Shown: positions 38,951 through 49,786, counted from the stretch's first letter. The stretch: DNA of 63,767 nt from an uncultured marine group I thaumarchaeote (GCA_902566725.1 CACFJZ010000003.1:1-63767), one strand, 5' to 3'. Translations and numbers: made by a program. Notes: generated by a model not told the origin, from the letters alone.

Positions 38951-39387
38951 ATGATATGAGCGAAACACCATCTGAGACGCCAAAAACACCTGAAATTTAC
39001 AAGTGCTGTGATAACCCTCAGATTACTTACCTTGCACCTGTTAACATAAACATTGATGAAAGAACAATTGGTTCTGTTGATGTCTGGCGATGTGCTGTAT
39101 GCATGAAAAATTTCTGTGAAGAAAAAACATTGGGAATTGATTCTATTACTGATATTGTTGGAATGCCAAGAATTGATGATGATGAAAAATGGGCAGTAAT
39201 TGTTAGTAAGTTACAAAAAGGTAAGGACAAATGGAAATTAGTTAGACTCAAAGAAAGTGGAATGATAAAATTTGAAACGGCAGATGAAAAACTAATTGAT
39301 CTAAAAATTGAAGACTACAAAATTGTAGATGACTTTCATTCAAGTTTTCTTGTATTAGATCACATACATAGAGCAGTTGAAATTTAA
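38947..39387 (+). CDS. Hypothetical protein
   Basis: 146 aa, CCDNP...CAVCMKNFC cysteine pairs; translationally coupled to the upstream gene. Confidence 0.65.
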   Translation: MNDMSETPSETPKTPEIYKCCDNPQITYLAPVNINIDERTIGSVDVWRCAVCMKNFCEEKTLGIDSITDIVGMPRIDDDEKWAVIVSKLQKGKDKWKLVRLKESGMIKFETADEKLIDLKIEDYKIVDDFHSSFLVLDHIHRAVEI

Positions 39388-39389
39388 TC

Positions 39390-39674
39390 TTGAAACTTTC
39401 TGTACACATCGAAGAAATTACTGGAACACAAATGGCTGCAAAAATTATAGGTAATTTCTCTATTGAACAAAATTCATTTCCTTTTACTGGTATTGCATTT
39501 GGACGAATAGGAGGTCAAAATGTAGGTGTGAAACTAACTGAAGATGTTGAAAAAAAGATAGTTGAATTAGGCTATAATCTTGATGAGGTCATTGAAACCC
39601 TACAAAAAAATCTAATTCATGGTGATCTTACCTTGCCTGAAGGTCTAAAACGAGAATCTTTTGCTGATGACTAA
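39390..39674 (+). CDS. Hypothetical protein
   Basis: 94 aa intact ORF, co-directional. Confidence 0.55.
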   Translation: MKLSVHIEEITGTQMAAKIIGNFSIEQNSFPFTGIAFGRIGGQNVGVKLTEDVEKKIVELGYNLDEVIETLQKNLIHGDLTLPEGLKRESFADD

Positions 39675-40483
39675 AATTCTGCTTCTTCTAATGCTTTCGC
39701 ACAAGAACATGACATTGAAGCTGGAATTTTATCAATAAGTTCTGTAAGGAGTTTCTTAGTAAATTCGACATTTTTTGATAATGTTTCGATAACTTCTTTT
39801 GCTGTAACTGGTTTTTCTGCCCAAACATCATAATCAGTTACAGTCGAAATTGAAGCATAACAAATTTGAGCTTCTCTTGCTAATTGACATTCTGGTACCA
39901 ATGTCATGCCAATAATGTCTGCTCCTGTACTCTTGTAAAATTTTGATTCTGCTTTGGTTGAAAATCTAGGTCCTTCAATACAGACGTATGTTGCTTCTTT
40001 GTGAATTTTCAACTCTTGTTTTTCTGCCACATCTAGAATTACTTTTTGTAAATCTGGACAAAATGGATCTGCAACTGAAATGTGAATCACTCTTCCGTCT
40101 TCAGAAAATGAACCTTTTCGTGATTTTGTAAAATCTAAAAATTGGGTTGGTAATGCAAAGTGTCTAGGCGCAAACTCTTCTTTGAGACTTCCAACAGCTG
40201 ATGGAGCAATAATTCTCTTAACCCCTAACTCTTTGAACGCCCAGATGTTTGCCCTGTAATTTATCATGTGAGGTGGAATAGTATGCTTTTTTCCATGTCT
40301 TGGTAAGAAAGCAATCTTTCTTCCATGAAATTCACCAATTGTAATTGCATCTGATGGTTTTCCGTATGGTGTATCTATCTCAATTTCTTTTGATTCTTTT
40401 AACAATCCTGAATCATAAATTCCTGTACCGCCAAAAATTCCAATTTCTGCAGTTTCTTTATCTTTACCGTTTAATTTTAACAA
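39671..40483 (-). CDS. mtnP: S-methyl-5'-thioadenosine phosphorylase family
   Basis: [64 protein letters not shown]. Confidence 0.95.
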   Translation of the reverse strand: MLKLNGKDKETAEIGIFGGTGIYDSGLLKESKEIEIDTPYGKPSDAITIGEFHGRKIAFLPRHGKKHTIPPHMINYRANIWAFKELGVKRIIAPSAVGSLKEEFAPRHFALPTQFLDFTKSRKGSFSEDGRVIHISVADPFCPDLQKVILDVAEKQELKIHKEATYVCIEGPRFSTKAESKFYKSTGADIIGMTLVPECQLAREAQICYASISTVTDYDVWAEKPVTAKEVIETLSKNVEFTKKLLTELIDKIPASMSCSCAKALEEAEF

Positions 40484-40485
40484 TT

Positions 40486-40998
40486 CTAATATTCCACCAA
40501 TGATTCTGATCTATAATCTTTAATTTTATCTCTACCGTTTAATTCAAGTAATTCTATTATGAATGCAAATCCAGTGATCTCTCCTTTAATTTTCTCAATT
40601 AATTTTGCTGCTGCTTTTGCTGTACCACCTGTTGCGAGTAAATCATCACAAATGACAACTCGCTGTCCTTCTTTGATAACATCTTTTTGAACTTCTAATG
40701 TTGCCTTACCATATTCTAGCGTATATGATGTCTTTGCAACTTTTCCAGGTAATTTTCCTGCCTTTCGAAGAAGAATCATTCCTTTATTGTATTTTAATGC
40801 CAATGCACATGCAATTATGAATCCTCTTGATTCAATTCCTGCAAAAACATCCACATCATTTGGATGAAATTTCTTTGAAAATTCTTCTACCATGAATGAT
40901 AATGCAGCTGGATCTCCTAATATTGGTGAAAAATCTCTGAACAAAATTCCTTTTTTAGGAAAATCTGGATAATCTCCTATTTTGTCTCTTAGATTCAT
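40486..40998 (-). CDS. apt: Adenine phosphoribosyltransferase
   Basis: [45 protein letters not shown]. Confidence 0.95.
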   Translation of the reverse strand: MNLRDKIGDYPDFPKKGILFRDFSPILGDPAALSFMVEEFSKKFHPNDVDVFAGIESRGFIIACALALKYNKGMILLRKAGKLPGKVAKTSYTLEYGKATLEVQKDVIKEGQRVVICDDLLATGGTAKAAAKLIEKIKGEITGFAFIIELLELNGRDKIKDYRSESLVEY

Positions 40999-41039
40999 GA
41001 AATTACACGAAAAACCCAGAAATAAAAACCGTTAGTTAA

Positions 41040-43160
41040 TCAATTAATCAAAAATACTGTGGATGCTTCTTTAGAACCATCATCAGCTTTTATAGTATAC
41101 TCTCCTGGATTTAGATCTCTTTCAATTTTCCATATTGTTATGAATTCTCCATTACTTTTTGCAGTTATGTTTAATTCATTTAATATATTGTTATCAGAAT
41201 TAAATATCACTATTGACACGGTAGCTGACATTCTTGCACCACTTCCTGAAATATTTACCATGTCTCCTATTTGATAATTACTCTTATCTGTCATTATTGA
41301 TAAAATGTCTTCGTTACCGAGAACCATGAATTCTGTATCTTTGAAATTTCCTCCACTCTTGGCATTGATTGTCCATATGCCTTGAACTGCATCATTTGGA
41401 ATTCTGAAATTATCTATTTTGAATACTCCTGATTTATCTGAAAACGTCTCCACTTTTTTAATTATTTTCCCATTAGAATCAGTGATTGTAACATCTAACA
41501 ACACGTTGAATGCACCTGTACTACCTAGAATTAACATTTGTTCACCGGGTTTGTACTCGTCTCTTGTTGACTGAACTTCTATTGCACCTGAGCCTGTGCT
41601 TAGTCCTATGGTAAATATTTCTGAACTTGAACTCTCTCCTCTTTTAACATTAAACGTAAATGATCCTGTTGGTAAATCCTCTGTAGATATTACATAAACT
41701 TCTTTACCATCTGGTCCTAAATTCACTGTATCGGAAATCTTTTCTCTATCTGCAGAATCAATAACAATTATTGATACTTGTGAATTTGTAGGACCTTGCA
41801 TTAAGATCTCCACATTCTCTCCAACTGAAAAATTCAATTTAGATGTTCTAAGAACTATAATTTCTTCGGGTTCTTGACCTATGCCAAAAATACTAACTCC
41901 TTCTTCATCACCTTGAAAACTTGTTAACACGTACGTTCCTTCAATTGCACCTCTAGGAATATCGACTTCGAAGTTAACTTCTCCTGTTTCTCCAATAGTA
42001 ATTGACTTTGAGTAGATCTCCGTTCCAATTGAATCCTCGACTATGATTGACATTTCTCTATTTGGAACTGCAGTTCCTTCGAACGAAATTGTTTCTCCAG
42101 ATTCATACATTGAAAATTCTGATTCAATGTTAATTATTTTAGCACTAATAACATCGATATTTCTTAATGCTTTGTTTAATCCATCTGTTATTTCAATCGA
42201 AACTGGACCCAACTTCATATCTGGCATAAATAAATTATCATAACTCCATTTTCCATTAAATCCTACTAGAATTGTATCTATATTTAGAATATTTCCATCT
42301 GGATGTTTAGATGTAATTGTTAATGTTGTATTTGGCGTTGCTGTTCCCACAAGTGTGATTATTTCTCCACGTTTAACTTCTTTAGGTGTATTTCCAAGTG
42401 ATAATTTTATTAAATCTGGTATTACTCTTTTATCTTCATTAGGTATTCTAATACTAATTATTTCTTCATTTCCCCCAGAGTCTCGTAAAATAAATTCTGT
42501 TCTGTCATCATTAATCACATTTGGTGTTTTTGCTGTGAATAAAACTCTTCCATCCTCATCAACGTTGACAGTAGTAAACAAATCATTACCAATATAGAAA
42601 TCCAGCTTCTCATTAGGTACAAAATTCTTACCTATCACTCTAAACTCTGAATTTGAACTTGGGTTTTCAGGAATAAATCTAAAACTAGATTCTTCTTTAA
42701 TTCCTACTACTTTTGGTTTATTTAGTTCGGTTTGATTATCTGTTGTTTCTGTAATTGTAACTTGTGTGCTTGCTGAGCTAATGACTTCGCCGTTAGAGTC
42801 TAAAGCTTTCCAATTGATAATTGGGTTGTTTCCTATTGTTTTTATTCCAATCTTCACGCTCTCCCCTGGATTTACTTCATTTTGAGTAGTGAATTCAATC
42901 ACTCCATTAAGCTGTTTTTTACCCATCCACCCTTGTTCTGTTTTAAAAGACTTGAATTCATTATCTCCGCTTATCCAAATTCTAATACTATCGATTTGTG
43001 CAGTATTACCTCTACTATTCTTTAATTCAAGTATAGTTGAATCTTCAAATCCGATGCTTGTAGCAATTACCTCATCTGCAAAACTGCTCTGAGATGATGA
43101 AACTACTAAAACCGATGAAATCAGAAATATTGAAAGAATCACTGGTATCACTGTTCTCAT
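41040..43160 (-). CDS. Secreted protein with repeated Ig/CARDB-like domains
   Basis: N-terminal signal VILSIFLISSVLVVSSSQSSFA; recurring (Y/F)xxGExxxxxG...xxVxIxD segments. Confidence 0.8.
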   Translation of the reverse strand: MRTVIPVILSIFLISSVLVVSSSQSSFADEVIATSIGFEDSTILELKNSRGNTAQIDSIRIWISGDNEFKSFKTEQGWMGKKQLNGVIEFTTQNEVNPGESVKIGIKTIGNNPIINWKALDSNGEVISSASTQVTITETTDNQTELNKPKVVGIKEESSFRFIPENPSSNSEFRVIGKNFVPNEKLDFYIGNDLFTTVNVDEDGRVLFTAKTPNVINDDRTEFILRDSGGNEEIISIRIPNEDKRVIPDLIKLSLGNTPKEVKRGEIITLVGTATPNTTLTITSKHPDGNILNIDTILVGFNGKWSYDNLFMPDMKLGPVSIEITDGLNKALRNIDVISAKIINIESEFSMYESGETISFEGTAVPNREMSIIVEDSIGTEIYSKSITIGETGEVNFEVDIPRGAIEGTYVLTSFQGDEEGVSIFGIGQEPEEIIVLRTSKLNFSVGENVEILMQGPTNSQVSIIVIDSADREKISDTVNLGPDGKEVYVISTEDLPTGSFTFNVKRGESSSSEIFTIGLSTGSGAIEVQSTRDEYKPGEQMLILGSTGAFNVLLDVTITDSNGKIIKKVETFSDKSGVFKIDNFRIPNDAVQGIWTINAKSGGNFKDTEFMVLGNEDILSIMTDKSNYQIGDMVNISGSGARMSATVSIVIFNSDNNILNELNITAKSNGEFITIWKIERDLNPGEYTIKADDGSKEASTVFLIN

Positions 43161-43224
43161 TATAATAAACCCTCCAACGTCTACAATTAAATCTTAATGA
43201 GAATTGGTTCGTAAAGTTTTGAGT

Positions 43225-44229
43225 TTATGCTACTTGTGTTGCTTTTAATTCGTATGGATTCTCTGTCCACCATTTTGTGTATAATTCATCAATTTCTTTC
43301 ATATCTGAACTACTAATGTAATTTCCATTTGACATATCTGAAAATGATTGAATTTCTTCCTCACTAATAACAGTTGGAAATACTGATGAAATTCCTTGTT
43401 TTGACAAGATGAATTTTATTGCTAATTCTGTTATTGTTAATCCATTTCTATCTGCAATTGGTCTTAACTCTTCGACTTTTTTTAACGATGCTTTAATCCA
43501 TTCTCCTTTTCTTACCGAACGATGATCCTTCTCATCAATTTTTGTATCTGCATTTACTTTACCAGTTAAAATTCCTGATGCATCTGGAACTCTTACTAGA
43601 ATTCCCACATCATTTTTAATCCCTGCATCTAATAATTCATTTCCTGGTGTTTGTTCCAAAATGTTAAAAACAGTTTGAACTGCAGTAACGTTCTTTCTTT
43701 TCATAGATTCTAATCCTTCAGTGGTCCATCCTATTGCAGGCCCTAATGCAATTTGATATGTCTTAATTTTTTCTTCCTCAACTAATTTATCTAATGTATT
43801 AAAAATTGAATCATCCTTGATATGGTGCATCTTAGGATTATGTAATCCATACATGTCGACATAGTCTGTTTTCAATCTGTCTAAACTATTATTCAGTGCT
43901 TTCCGTGTAAATTCCTCATCAAATTGTTGCGGTAGTTCTGTGTGACCCACTTGTTTTACTTGTTCAAAATCATATCCGTATTTTGTTGAAATAATGACTT
44001 CATTTCTCATATCCTTGAAAGTCTCGCCAATCAAACGTTCACTTTTTCCTTTTCCATACATGTCTCCTGTCTCAAAAAAGTTTATTCCACAGTCATATGC
44101 TTTTTTTAGCATTCTTTTTGCTTCATCTTCGTCAATTTCTTTGCCCCACCAGTTTAATGCAATTGTCCATGCGCCAAAACCAATCTCTGAAACTTCAATT
44201 CCACTTTTACCTAATTTTTTATACTTCAT
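43225..44229 (-). CDS. Aldo/keto reductase
   Basis: KLGKSGIEVSEIGFGAW, FFETGDMYGKGKSERLIGE, DYVDMYGLHNP. Confidence 0.93.
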   Translation of the reverse strand: MKYKKLGKSGIEVSEIGFGAWTIALNWWGKEIDEDEAKRMLKKAYDCGINFFETGDMYGKGKSERLIGETFKDMRNEVIISTKYGYDFEQVKQVGHTELPQQFDEEFTRKALNNSLDRLKTDYVDMYGLHNPKMHHIKDDSIFNTLDKLVEEEKIKTYQIALGPAIGWTTEGLESMKRKNVTAVQTVFNILEQTPGNELLDAGIKNDVGILVRVPDASGILTGKVNADTKIDEKDHRSVRKGEWIKASLKKVEELRPIADRNGLTITELAIKFILSKQGISSVFPTVISEEEIQSFSDMSNGNYISSSDMKEIDELYTKWWTENPYELKATQVA

Positions 44230-44774
44230 GCAACTATCTCCTTGAATTCCTGTAATTTTTTATCAATCTCATTATCACTTAATGCTGATTCACCTGATTC
44301 GAAATTAGAATTTAATTCTATCCAAGATTTACATCCCGAAAACTCAGGTTTTAAAGATAAATCAAATTCTGAAATTTTTACAGTTTTAAGAAATACAGCC
44401 CTCATTGGTTTTTCTGGCATCCAGTTCCTTCTTTCTTGTATGTAAGAATCACTCCAAACATGAAATTCTGATAAATTATTGATTATTGCTTCATCTTCTA
44501 CATCTTTCTCATACATCACTTCTGCATATGAAGAAATTTTATTAAATCCTTCATTTGGTTTGTTGTCTAATACATTATTTAAAAAATCATGAAATTTTGG
44601 TTTCACATGTTTTGTTTCTTGATGTTCCCATGTTGGAAATAAAAAAAATTTTTTTGATTCAATATTGAATCCTGATGCAGTTTCTAAAATCCCACCTTTT
44701 CTTAAAATTACAGTTTGTTTTCCTTGTTCTAGTGCCTTGACGACAGTTGCCCATTCTTTTAATGCATTCATCAT
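44226..44774 (-). CDS. DUF1802-like protein
   Basis: MNALKEWATVVKALEQGKQTVILRKGGILE...FFLFPTWEHQ; start trimmed to the internal MM. Confidence 0.8.
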   Translation of the reverse strand: MMNALKEWATVVKALEQGKQTVILRKGGILETASGFNIESKKFFLFPTWEHQETKHVKPKFHDFLNNVLDNKPNEGFNKISSYAEVMYEKDVEDEAIINNLSEFHVWSDSYIQERRNWMPEKPMRAVFLKTVKISEFDLSLKPEFSGCKSWIELNSNFESGESALSDNEIDKKLQEFKEIVA

Positions 44775-45457
44775 CCTAAGCTCGTAATGATAGGGACTAT
44801 GTCTTTTTTGACACACACAATCATTGGTGTATCTACCTGAACAAATGCTGAAACCTTTGTGCCTCTAAGTTCCATAATTAAATCCTGAAATACATTCAAA
44901 TCATCTGATTCAAATGCTAGCATAAAGTCTTCATCGTGTATTCCAAATGAATATGTCGTGTTTAATTCCACTTGAGGAAATTTTTGACTTACTTTAATGT
45001 GCTCATCCATCATTTGTCGTCGTTGTTCTAATGGTAAGAGATACCACTCTCTTGTTTTAATGAATGGATAGACTACTGTGTATCTCTTTGCCTCTAGTCC
45101 ACCTACAAATGAGTGGGTTCGATTTGTTTGAGCATAAATTGATGGTCTTGTTGATGATAGATAAACTCTTGATGGTGTGATGTATTTTCCTACAACTGTT
45201 AAATATACTTTTGAAATTGCATCTTGAATCTCTTCAACTGATTCAGACATGAACCAAATTAAGAAATCAGCATCATCTCTTAGTCCTAATGTTGAATATG
45301 TTCTTGTTTTTATTGGTAAATTTGCTAAAACATTTTCTAATTCTCTTGCAGATTCCTCTTTTGCTAAATCTGCCATCCATCTCCATTTTGGATCTACCTT
45401 AAAAAATGAAAAATTAAAAAAATATCTTTTATTCTCTGCTTCAGACATGTTCATCAA
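44771..45457 (-). CDS. Chlorite dismutase-family heme protein (HemQ-like)
   Basis: YFFNFSFFKVDPKWRW...KRYTVVYPFIKTREWYLLPLEQRRQMMDEHIKVSQKFPQVELNTTYSFGIHDEDFMLAFESD. Confidence 0.92.
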   Translation of the reverse strand: MMNMSEAENKRYFFNFSFFKVDPKWRWMADLAKEESARELENVLANLPIKTRTYSTLGLRDDADFLIWFMSESVEEIQDAISKVYLTVVGKYITPSRVYLSSTRPSIYAQTNRTHSFVGGLEAKRYTVVYPFIKTREWYLLPLEQRRQMMDEHIKVSQKFPQVELNTTYSFGIHDEDFMLAFESDDLNVFQDLIMELRGTKVSAFVQVDTPMIVCVKKDIVPIITSLG

Positions 45458-45493
45458 TCATCTGTCTATTATTTAAAATAATTTTTATTTTTT

Positions 45494-46264
45494 TTATTTG
45501 GCTTCTTCTAAAACCCAATCATAACCACGTTTTTCTAATTCTTGTGCAAGTGATGCATCGCCACTTTTCAAGACTTTACCTTCTGCAAAGACATGAACAT
45601 GGTCTAATTTCTCAAGGAAATTTAGAATTCTTGCATAGTGTGTAATCACAATTGTTGTAGAATCTCTATCTGAAACTTCACTAATTGCTTTTGCAACTGA
45701 TTGAACTGCGTCAATATCTAATCCAGAATCCGGTTCATCTAAAATTGAAATTTTTGGTTTCAATACTGCCATTTGTAAAACCTCGGCACGTTTTTTCTCA
45801 CCACCTGAGAATCCTTCGTTAAGATATCTTGAAAGAAAGTCTTCCCTCAATCCTACTGCATTAATATTTTCTTTGAGATAATTTTGGAATTCTCGTACTG
45901 TAATGAAAACTTCTCTGTCTTCACCTTTCAATGCTTTACTTAATGAATTGTAAGATGTTCTAAGAAAGTGTGAAAATCCTACTCCTGATACTTCTGTTGG
46001 ATATTGAAAACCTAAGAATAATCCCTTCTTTGCTCTTTCATCTGCTGTTAATTCTAAAATACTCTCGCCATCAAGAAGTATGTCTCCGCTTGTAACTTCA
46101 TACTTTGGATGAGCCAAAAGTGTGTATGATAATGTACTTTTACCTGAACCATTAGGTCCCATGATTGCATGTACCTCTCCTGGACCTGTTTTCAAATTCA
46201 CACCTTTGAGAATTTCTTTACCTTCTCTTTGAACGTGTAAGTCTTTGATTTCTAACACTGCCAT
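45494..46264 (-). CDS. sufC: Fe-S cluster assembly ATPase SufC
   Basis: GPNGSGKSTLSYTLLAHPKYEVTSGDILLDGE, EGFSGGEKKRAEVLQM, SILDEPDSGLDIDA. Confidence 0.97.
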   Translation of the reverse strand: MAVLEIKDLHVQREGKEILKGVNLKTGPGEVHAIMGPNGSGKSTLSYTLLAHPKYEVTSGDILLDGESILELTADERAKKGLFLGFQYPTEVSGVGFSHFLRTSYNSLSKALKGEDREVFITVREFQNYLKENINAVGLREDFLSRYLNEGFSGGEKKRAEVLQMAVLKPKISILDEPDSGLDIDAVQSVAKAISEVSDRDSTTIVITHYARILNFLEKLDHVHVFAEGKVLKSGDASLAQELEKRGYDWVLEEAK

Positions 46265-46337
46265 TAAATTTCACTTCTATCTTTCGTATATAATCTCGAC
46301 TAATTTTAGCTAATCCTAATGTAAAATAAAGAAGAAA

Positions 46338-46348
46338 GGGGGGGGGGG
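46338..46348. repeat. Homopolymer G11 tract
   Basis: gaagaaaGGGGGGGGGGGta, two bases beyond the TFB stop codon, in an AT-rich context. Confidence 0.85.
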
Positions 46349-46350
46349 TA

Positions 46351-47313
46351 TTATTTTTTGGCTAAACTAGGTCTTAATGTCAAAATCATCTTATGTGTAG
46401 AAAGAATCTCTTTGACTCTATTTCTGATTGTTACTTCTGTGATTCCAGAAACTGATGACACATCTCTTTGTAGAACATTTTGTCCTAACAAAACTGATGA
46501 AACATACAGATATGCTGAAGCTATTCCGTTTGGTGCTTTTCCATCTGTAATGCTCTTGGTTTCTGTTTTTGCAGCAATTTCCAATGCTAGCCTTTCTACT
46601 CTAGCATCTGTTTTGGTTAGATTTGCGATCTTTGAAATGTACTTGTCCATAGTAACCACTGGGGTAACTACATTTCCAATCTCCAAAACAAGATTTCTAT
46701 AGTATTTTGCAGCTAACTTTGTCTTTGCTTTCACATCTTTTGGTGCACAAACATTTTTGCAAATCTCTTCTAATGATCTTACTATTTCACATTGTTTGCA
46801 TGCCATATACACTACTGCAATAGTAATGCTTACGACTGATTTGCCTTTCACCTCGATGTTTTTCCCATCTAGGCTTCGATAAATCATTGATGCCGTCTCG
46901 ACCACATTTTTTGGAAGGCTACAATTATCGCATGTTTCAGAAATTTTTCCTAGGACATTTGTTAGTCTTCTTTCACGTGGAGATGTTACTCGAACTCTTT
47001 GTTGCCATTTTCTCAGATTTTGCATCTGATTGGAAACTGTACTTGAAATTTTCTTTCCACTAAAGTCCGTGGATGAAATTGAGATGTCTGTTGCAATTCC
47101 CATGTCATGCTGTGCTAGTGTTGTTTGTCCAGTAGCTCTTGCCAATCTCATTTTGTCTTCGAGATTTGATGTTTTAGTTTCTGGACCCATGTCCGCCATT
47201 TGTTCGTCAACGACAATGCCGCATCCGGAACAAATTCTCTCGCCATTATGAATGTCATCCACTACCGGTGAATTACATTCAGTGCAGCAAGATTGTACTT
47301 CTAGTGTATTCAT
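46351..47313 (-). CDS. tfb: Transcription initiation factor B (TFB)
   Basis: Zinc ribbon CTECNSPVVDDIHNGERICSGCGIVVDE and two cyclin-like repeats. Confidence 0.96.
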   Translation of the reverse strand: MNTLEVQSCCTECNSPVVDDIHNGERICSGCGIVVDEQMADMGPETKTSNLEDKMRLARATGQTTLAQHDMGIATDISISSTDFSGKKISSTVSNQMQNLRKWQQRVRVTSPRERRLTNVLGKISETCDNCSLPKNVVETASMIYRSLDGKNIEVKGKSVVSITIAVVYMACKQCEIVRSLEEICKNVCAPKDVKAKTKLAAKYYRNLVLEIGNVVTPVVTMDKYISKIANLTKTDARVERLALEIAAKTETKSITDGKAPNGIASAYLYVSSVLLGQNVLQRDVSSVSGITEVTIRNRVKEILSTHKMILTLRPSLAKK

Positions 47314-47573
47314 CTATGTCTTCTCCTGCTTTTTTTCTTTGCAGGAGTTTGATCAAGCGCAAAAACTTTCTTTCCACTAATTTTTCTCAAGTTATTTGTT
47401 AGTGGTATGGCAGACGCAAAGGGACTTGATACTGGCCCAATCAATTCTGTGACTTTTGCAATTTTTTGACTATTGTTGTCGCAGAGAATTTGACCTTCAG
47501 GTACCTCTGAGTTGAGTCGTACAATGACTCTGCCACTATTGGCTAAGTGCATAACTTCACCTACCTCCTGCAA
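47310..47573 (-). CDS. H/ACA RNP protein Gar1
   Basis: EVMHLANSGRVIVRLNSEVPEGQILCDNNSQKIAKVTELIGPVSSPFASAI; basic tail; adjacent to TFB. Confidence 0.88.
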   Translation of the reverse strand: MQEVGEVMHLANSGRVIVRLNSEVPEGQILCDNNSQKIAKVTELIGPVSSPFASAIPLTNNLRKISGKKVFALDQTPAKKKSRRRHR

Positions 47574-47643
47574 TTACAATTCAAAAGTTCTAATAGTTTT
47601 CATAAAGTTCTGTCAACAAAACTTTAGTTTGTAGCTATTTTCA

Positions 47644-47946
47644 TTACTGTTTTGATTGTTTTGCTCGCTTGGAAACTAATTTTTGGGAAATTTTTTCTAA
47701 TATTGCTGATTTTTTTTCTGTTTTTGGCAGAACGATATATCCTGACCTTACATATGGTCTCTTTGGAAATCTAACTTGTTCCTCAGTTTCGTTAGGTTGT
47801 AAACCTGCAGCGTTTGATGCATCAATTAATTCTTTTAATGATGGGTCAAAAACACATTTCTCTTTTGATAATCTTCTTCCTTTGTTACGTGGTAATGTCT
47901 TGTTAAAATAATCAAGCCAGATTACGACGTGTTCGTAATCTTTCAT
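47644..47946 (-). CDS. srp19: Signal recognition particle protein SRP19
   Basis: HVVIWLDYFNKTLPRNKGRRLSKEKCVFDPSLKEL...PYVRSGYIVL. Confidence 0.93.
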   Translation of the reverse strand: MKDYEHVVIWLDYFNKTLPRNKGRRLSKEKCVFDPSLKELIDASNAAGLQPNETEEQVRFPKRPYVRSGYIVLPKTEKKSAILEKISQKLVSKRAKQSKQ

Positions 47947-47950
47947 GTCT

Positions 47951-48334
47951 CTATTTAATTAAAATTCCACTTACTGTTCCGCTTTGACCAGGTCTTGACA
48001 CAATTCTACATTTACCATCTTCTGTTTCAACTATTGCACCTTTTGTAATAATTCCTCGTCTCTGATAATCATTGTTTGTTTGATTTTCTAAAACTTTGAC
48101 AATCTTTGATTTTTTAACTTTGGAATCTGCCATAACTAAATTCACAAAACTTGCAATCTTTAAACCAGTTTTTCTGTTATTACCTCTAGTCTTTCTTGTA
48201 ATAGTTTGTTGTTCTTCTCCCATTTCTGCTTCATTTGGGTATCTGTCTGTTTCAAATTTTTGTCTAGTTTTTAGTGGATGTCTAAGACCTCCTGTAATTT
48301 TACTAGTCTTTAAATTCTCTACAGATTTCTTCAT
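47951..48334 (-). CDS. rps8e: 30S ribosomal protein eS8
   Basis: KITGGLRHPLKTRQKFETDRYPNE...RRGIITKGAIVETEDGKCRIVSRPGQSGTVSGILI. Confidence 0.95.
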   Translation of the reverse strand: MKKSVENLKTSKITGGLRHPLKTRQKFETDRYPNEAEMGEEQQTITRKTRGNNRKTGLKIASFVNLVMADSKVKKSKIVKVLENQTNNDYQRRGIITKGAIVETEDGKCRIVSRPGQSGTVSGILIK

Positions 48335-48395
48335 AGATTCTTTTTGAATTACTCTAATTTATACAAAACGCACGATTAGGGAATTTTTAGGAATA

Positions 48396-48956
48396 TTAAT
48401 TATAATTGACAGTATTTGGTGTGGTATTTCTAGTTCTGACTTTCTTGAATAATTTTTGTCTTAGTGTGTCATCATCTCCCTGAATTCCAAAATATTTCTT
48501 GAATTTCTCAGTTGTTGTAAATATCTTGTATCTCCCTACCGTTTGATGTTCTATGAAATCCAATTGTGTTAATTCTTTCAAATGTGAATATACCCCAGTT
48601 CCACGAACTTCTACCAATTGTTTACTAGAGATAGGTTGTTCATATGCGATGTAAGACAAAGTCTTTTGTGTAGCTCTTGGCAACATTGGTCTTGATGCAT
48701 ATTTTCTGCCAATAGTTGCACTGTATTCTGGTTTTAACTGAAAAACGTATGAACCATCAGGCAAATTAGTAATTTCAATTGCTTTGAATGATGATTTTGT
48801 TTTCTGAATTAACTTTGTCAGTAAATTCAGTGTTTTTGTTCTTGATTCTGTGCCTGATGCTCGGATCAAATCTTCAATACTTAATGGCCTTCCTGCTGAA
48901 TATAGCGCCGCCTCTATTCTTGCGGTTGCTTCATTTTCGTTATCAACTTTCACCAT
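48396..48956 (-). CDS. scpB: Segregation and condensation protein ScpB-like
   Basis: ARIEAALYSAGRPLSIEDLIRASG...LPRATQKTLSYIAYEQPISSKQLVEVRGTGVYSHLKEL. Confidence 0.88.
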   Translation of the reverse strand: MVKVDNENEATARIEAALYSAGRPLSIEDLIRASGTESRTKTLNLLTKLIQKTKSSFKAIEITNLPDGSYVFQLKPEYSATIGRKYASRPMLPRATQKTLSYIAYEQPISSKQLVEVRGTGVYSHLKELTQLDFIEHQTVGRYKIFTTTEKFKKYFGIQGDDDTLRQKLFKKVRTRNTTPNTVNYN

Positions 48957-49023
48957 AGTCTTTTTTGCTCTTCAAATCGACTTAAAATCATCTTTTTCAT
49001 ATCGTTGATCAAATTGTAAATAA

Positions 49024-49755
49024 TTATTTGATTAAGGTCACCGTTATGTCGTCACTTTCTTCTTCTTGCATAATGTCGACTTTCTCATCTCTTGCCAGAA
49101 ATAAGATTGCAAAAAAGCATCTGATCGAGTCTGTTGTGTTTAGATCAGCTACGATCTTCTCAAGTAATAATGATCCATTTGCTTGTAGTTTTCTTAATAT
49201 AAGATCCTGATATTCGCCTATAATATTCTCAAGATTATTGAAAATTTTCTTGAAATCTGGAGGTTCAATTGGTTCAAATTTTAATTTGTTACTCTTTCTC
49301 TCTCTAGGATTTGCAATTGTTCCAATAAGGTTTTCAAGTAAATCAAGTAATTCATCTAAACTTACAGGATATGTTGATTCATGTCTATATGGGAACTCAA
49401 GAATATCTATATCAACATCTGTTCTCTGTCGTAGTGGCTTTTTTTCCATGGCTGCTTTTTGTAAAGCAAAGATACTTTCTACTTTTAATCTGTAAATCAG
49501 TGAAGATGATAATGCGGCCATGCCTGCAACTCTAAGATCTTTTTTATCTGCTTTTTCAAGAATTTTTAAGAGCATTGACAAAATCTGAATAAGATCTATT
49601 TCCCAGACATCTCTTTTCTGAATTCCTTCTGGGTTAAATAATACATTAATAGGAACTTTAGAAATTAGTGTTTTAGTCTCTTCCTCACTCACAAATATCT
49701 CATTATCTAATTGAATAATATCTATCGGCTCTATTTTCTTTTCATTATCAGTCAA
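49024..49755 (-). CDS. scpA: Segregation and condensation protein ScpA-like
   Basis: ScpA-type helical protein with WEIDLIQILSMLLKI; C-terminal LNTTDSIRCFFAILFLARDEKVDIMQEE (kleisin C-terminus); adjacent to scpB. Confidence 0.82.
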   Translation of the reverse strand: MTDNEKKIEPIDIIQLDNEIFVSEEETKTLISKVPINVLFNPEGIQKRDVWEIDLIQILSMLLKILEKADKKDLRVAGMAALSSSLIYRLKVESIFALQKAAMEKKPLRQRTDVDIDILEFPYRHESTYPVSLDELLDLLENLIGTIANPRERKSNKLKFEPIEPPDFKKIFNNLENIIGEYQDLILRKLQANGSLLLEKIVADLNTTDSIRCFFAILFLARDEKVDIMQEEESDDITVTLIK

Positions 49756-49786
49756 CTCTTATATTATAAAATGAAAAATTTCTTTT

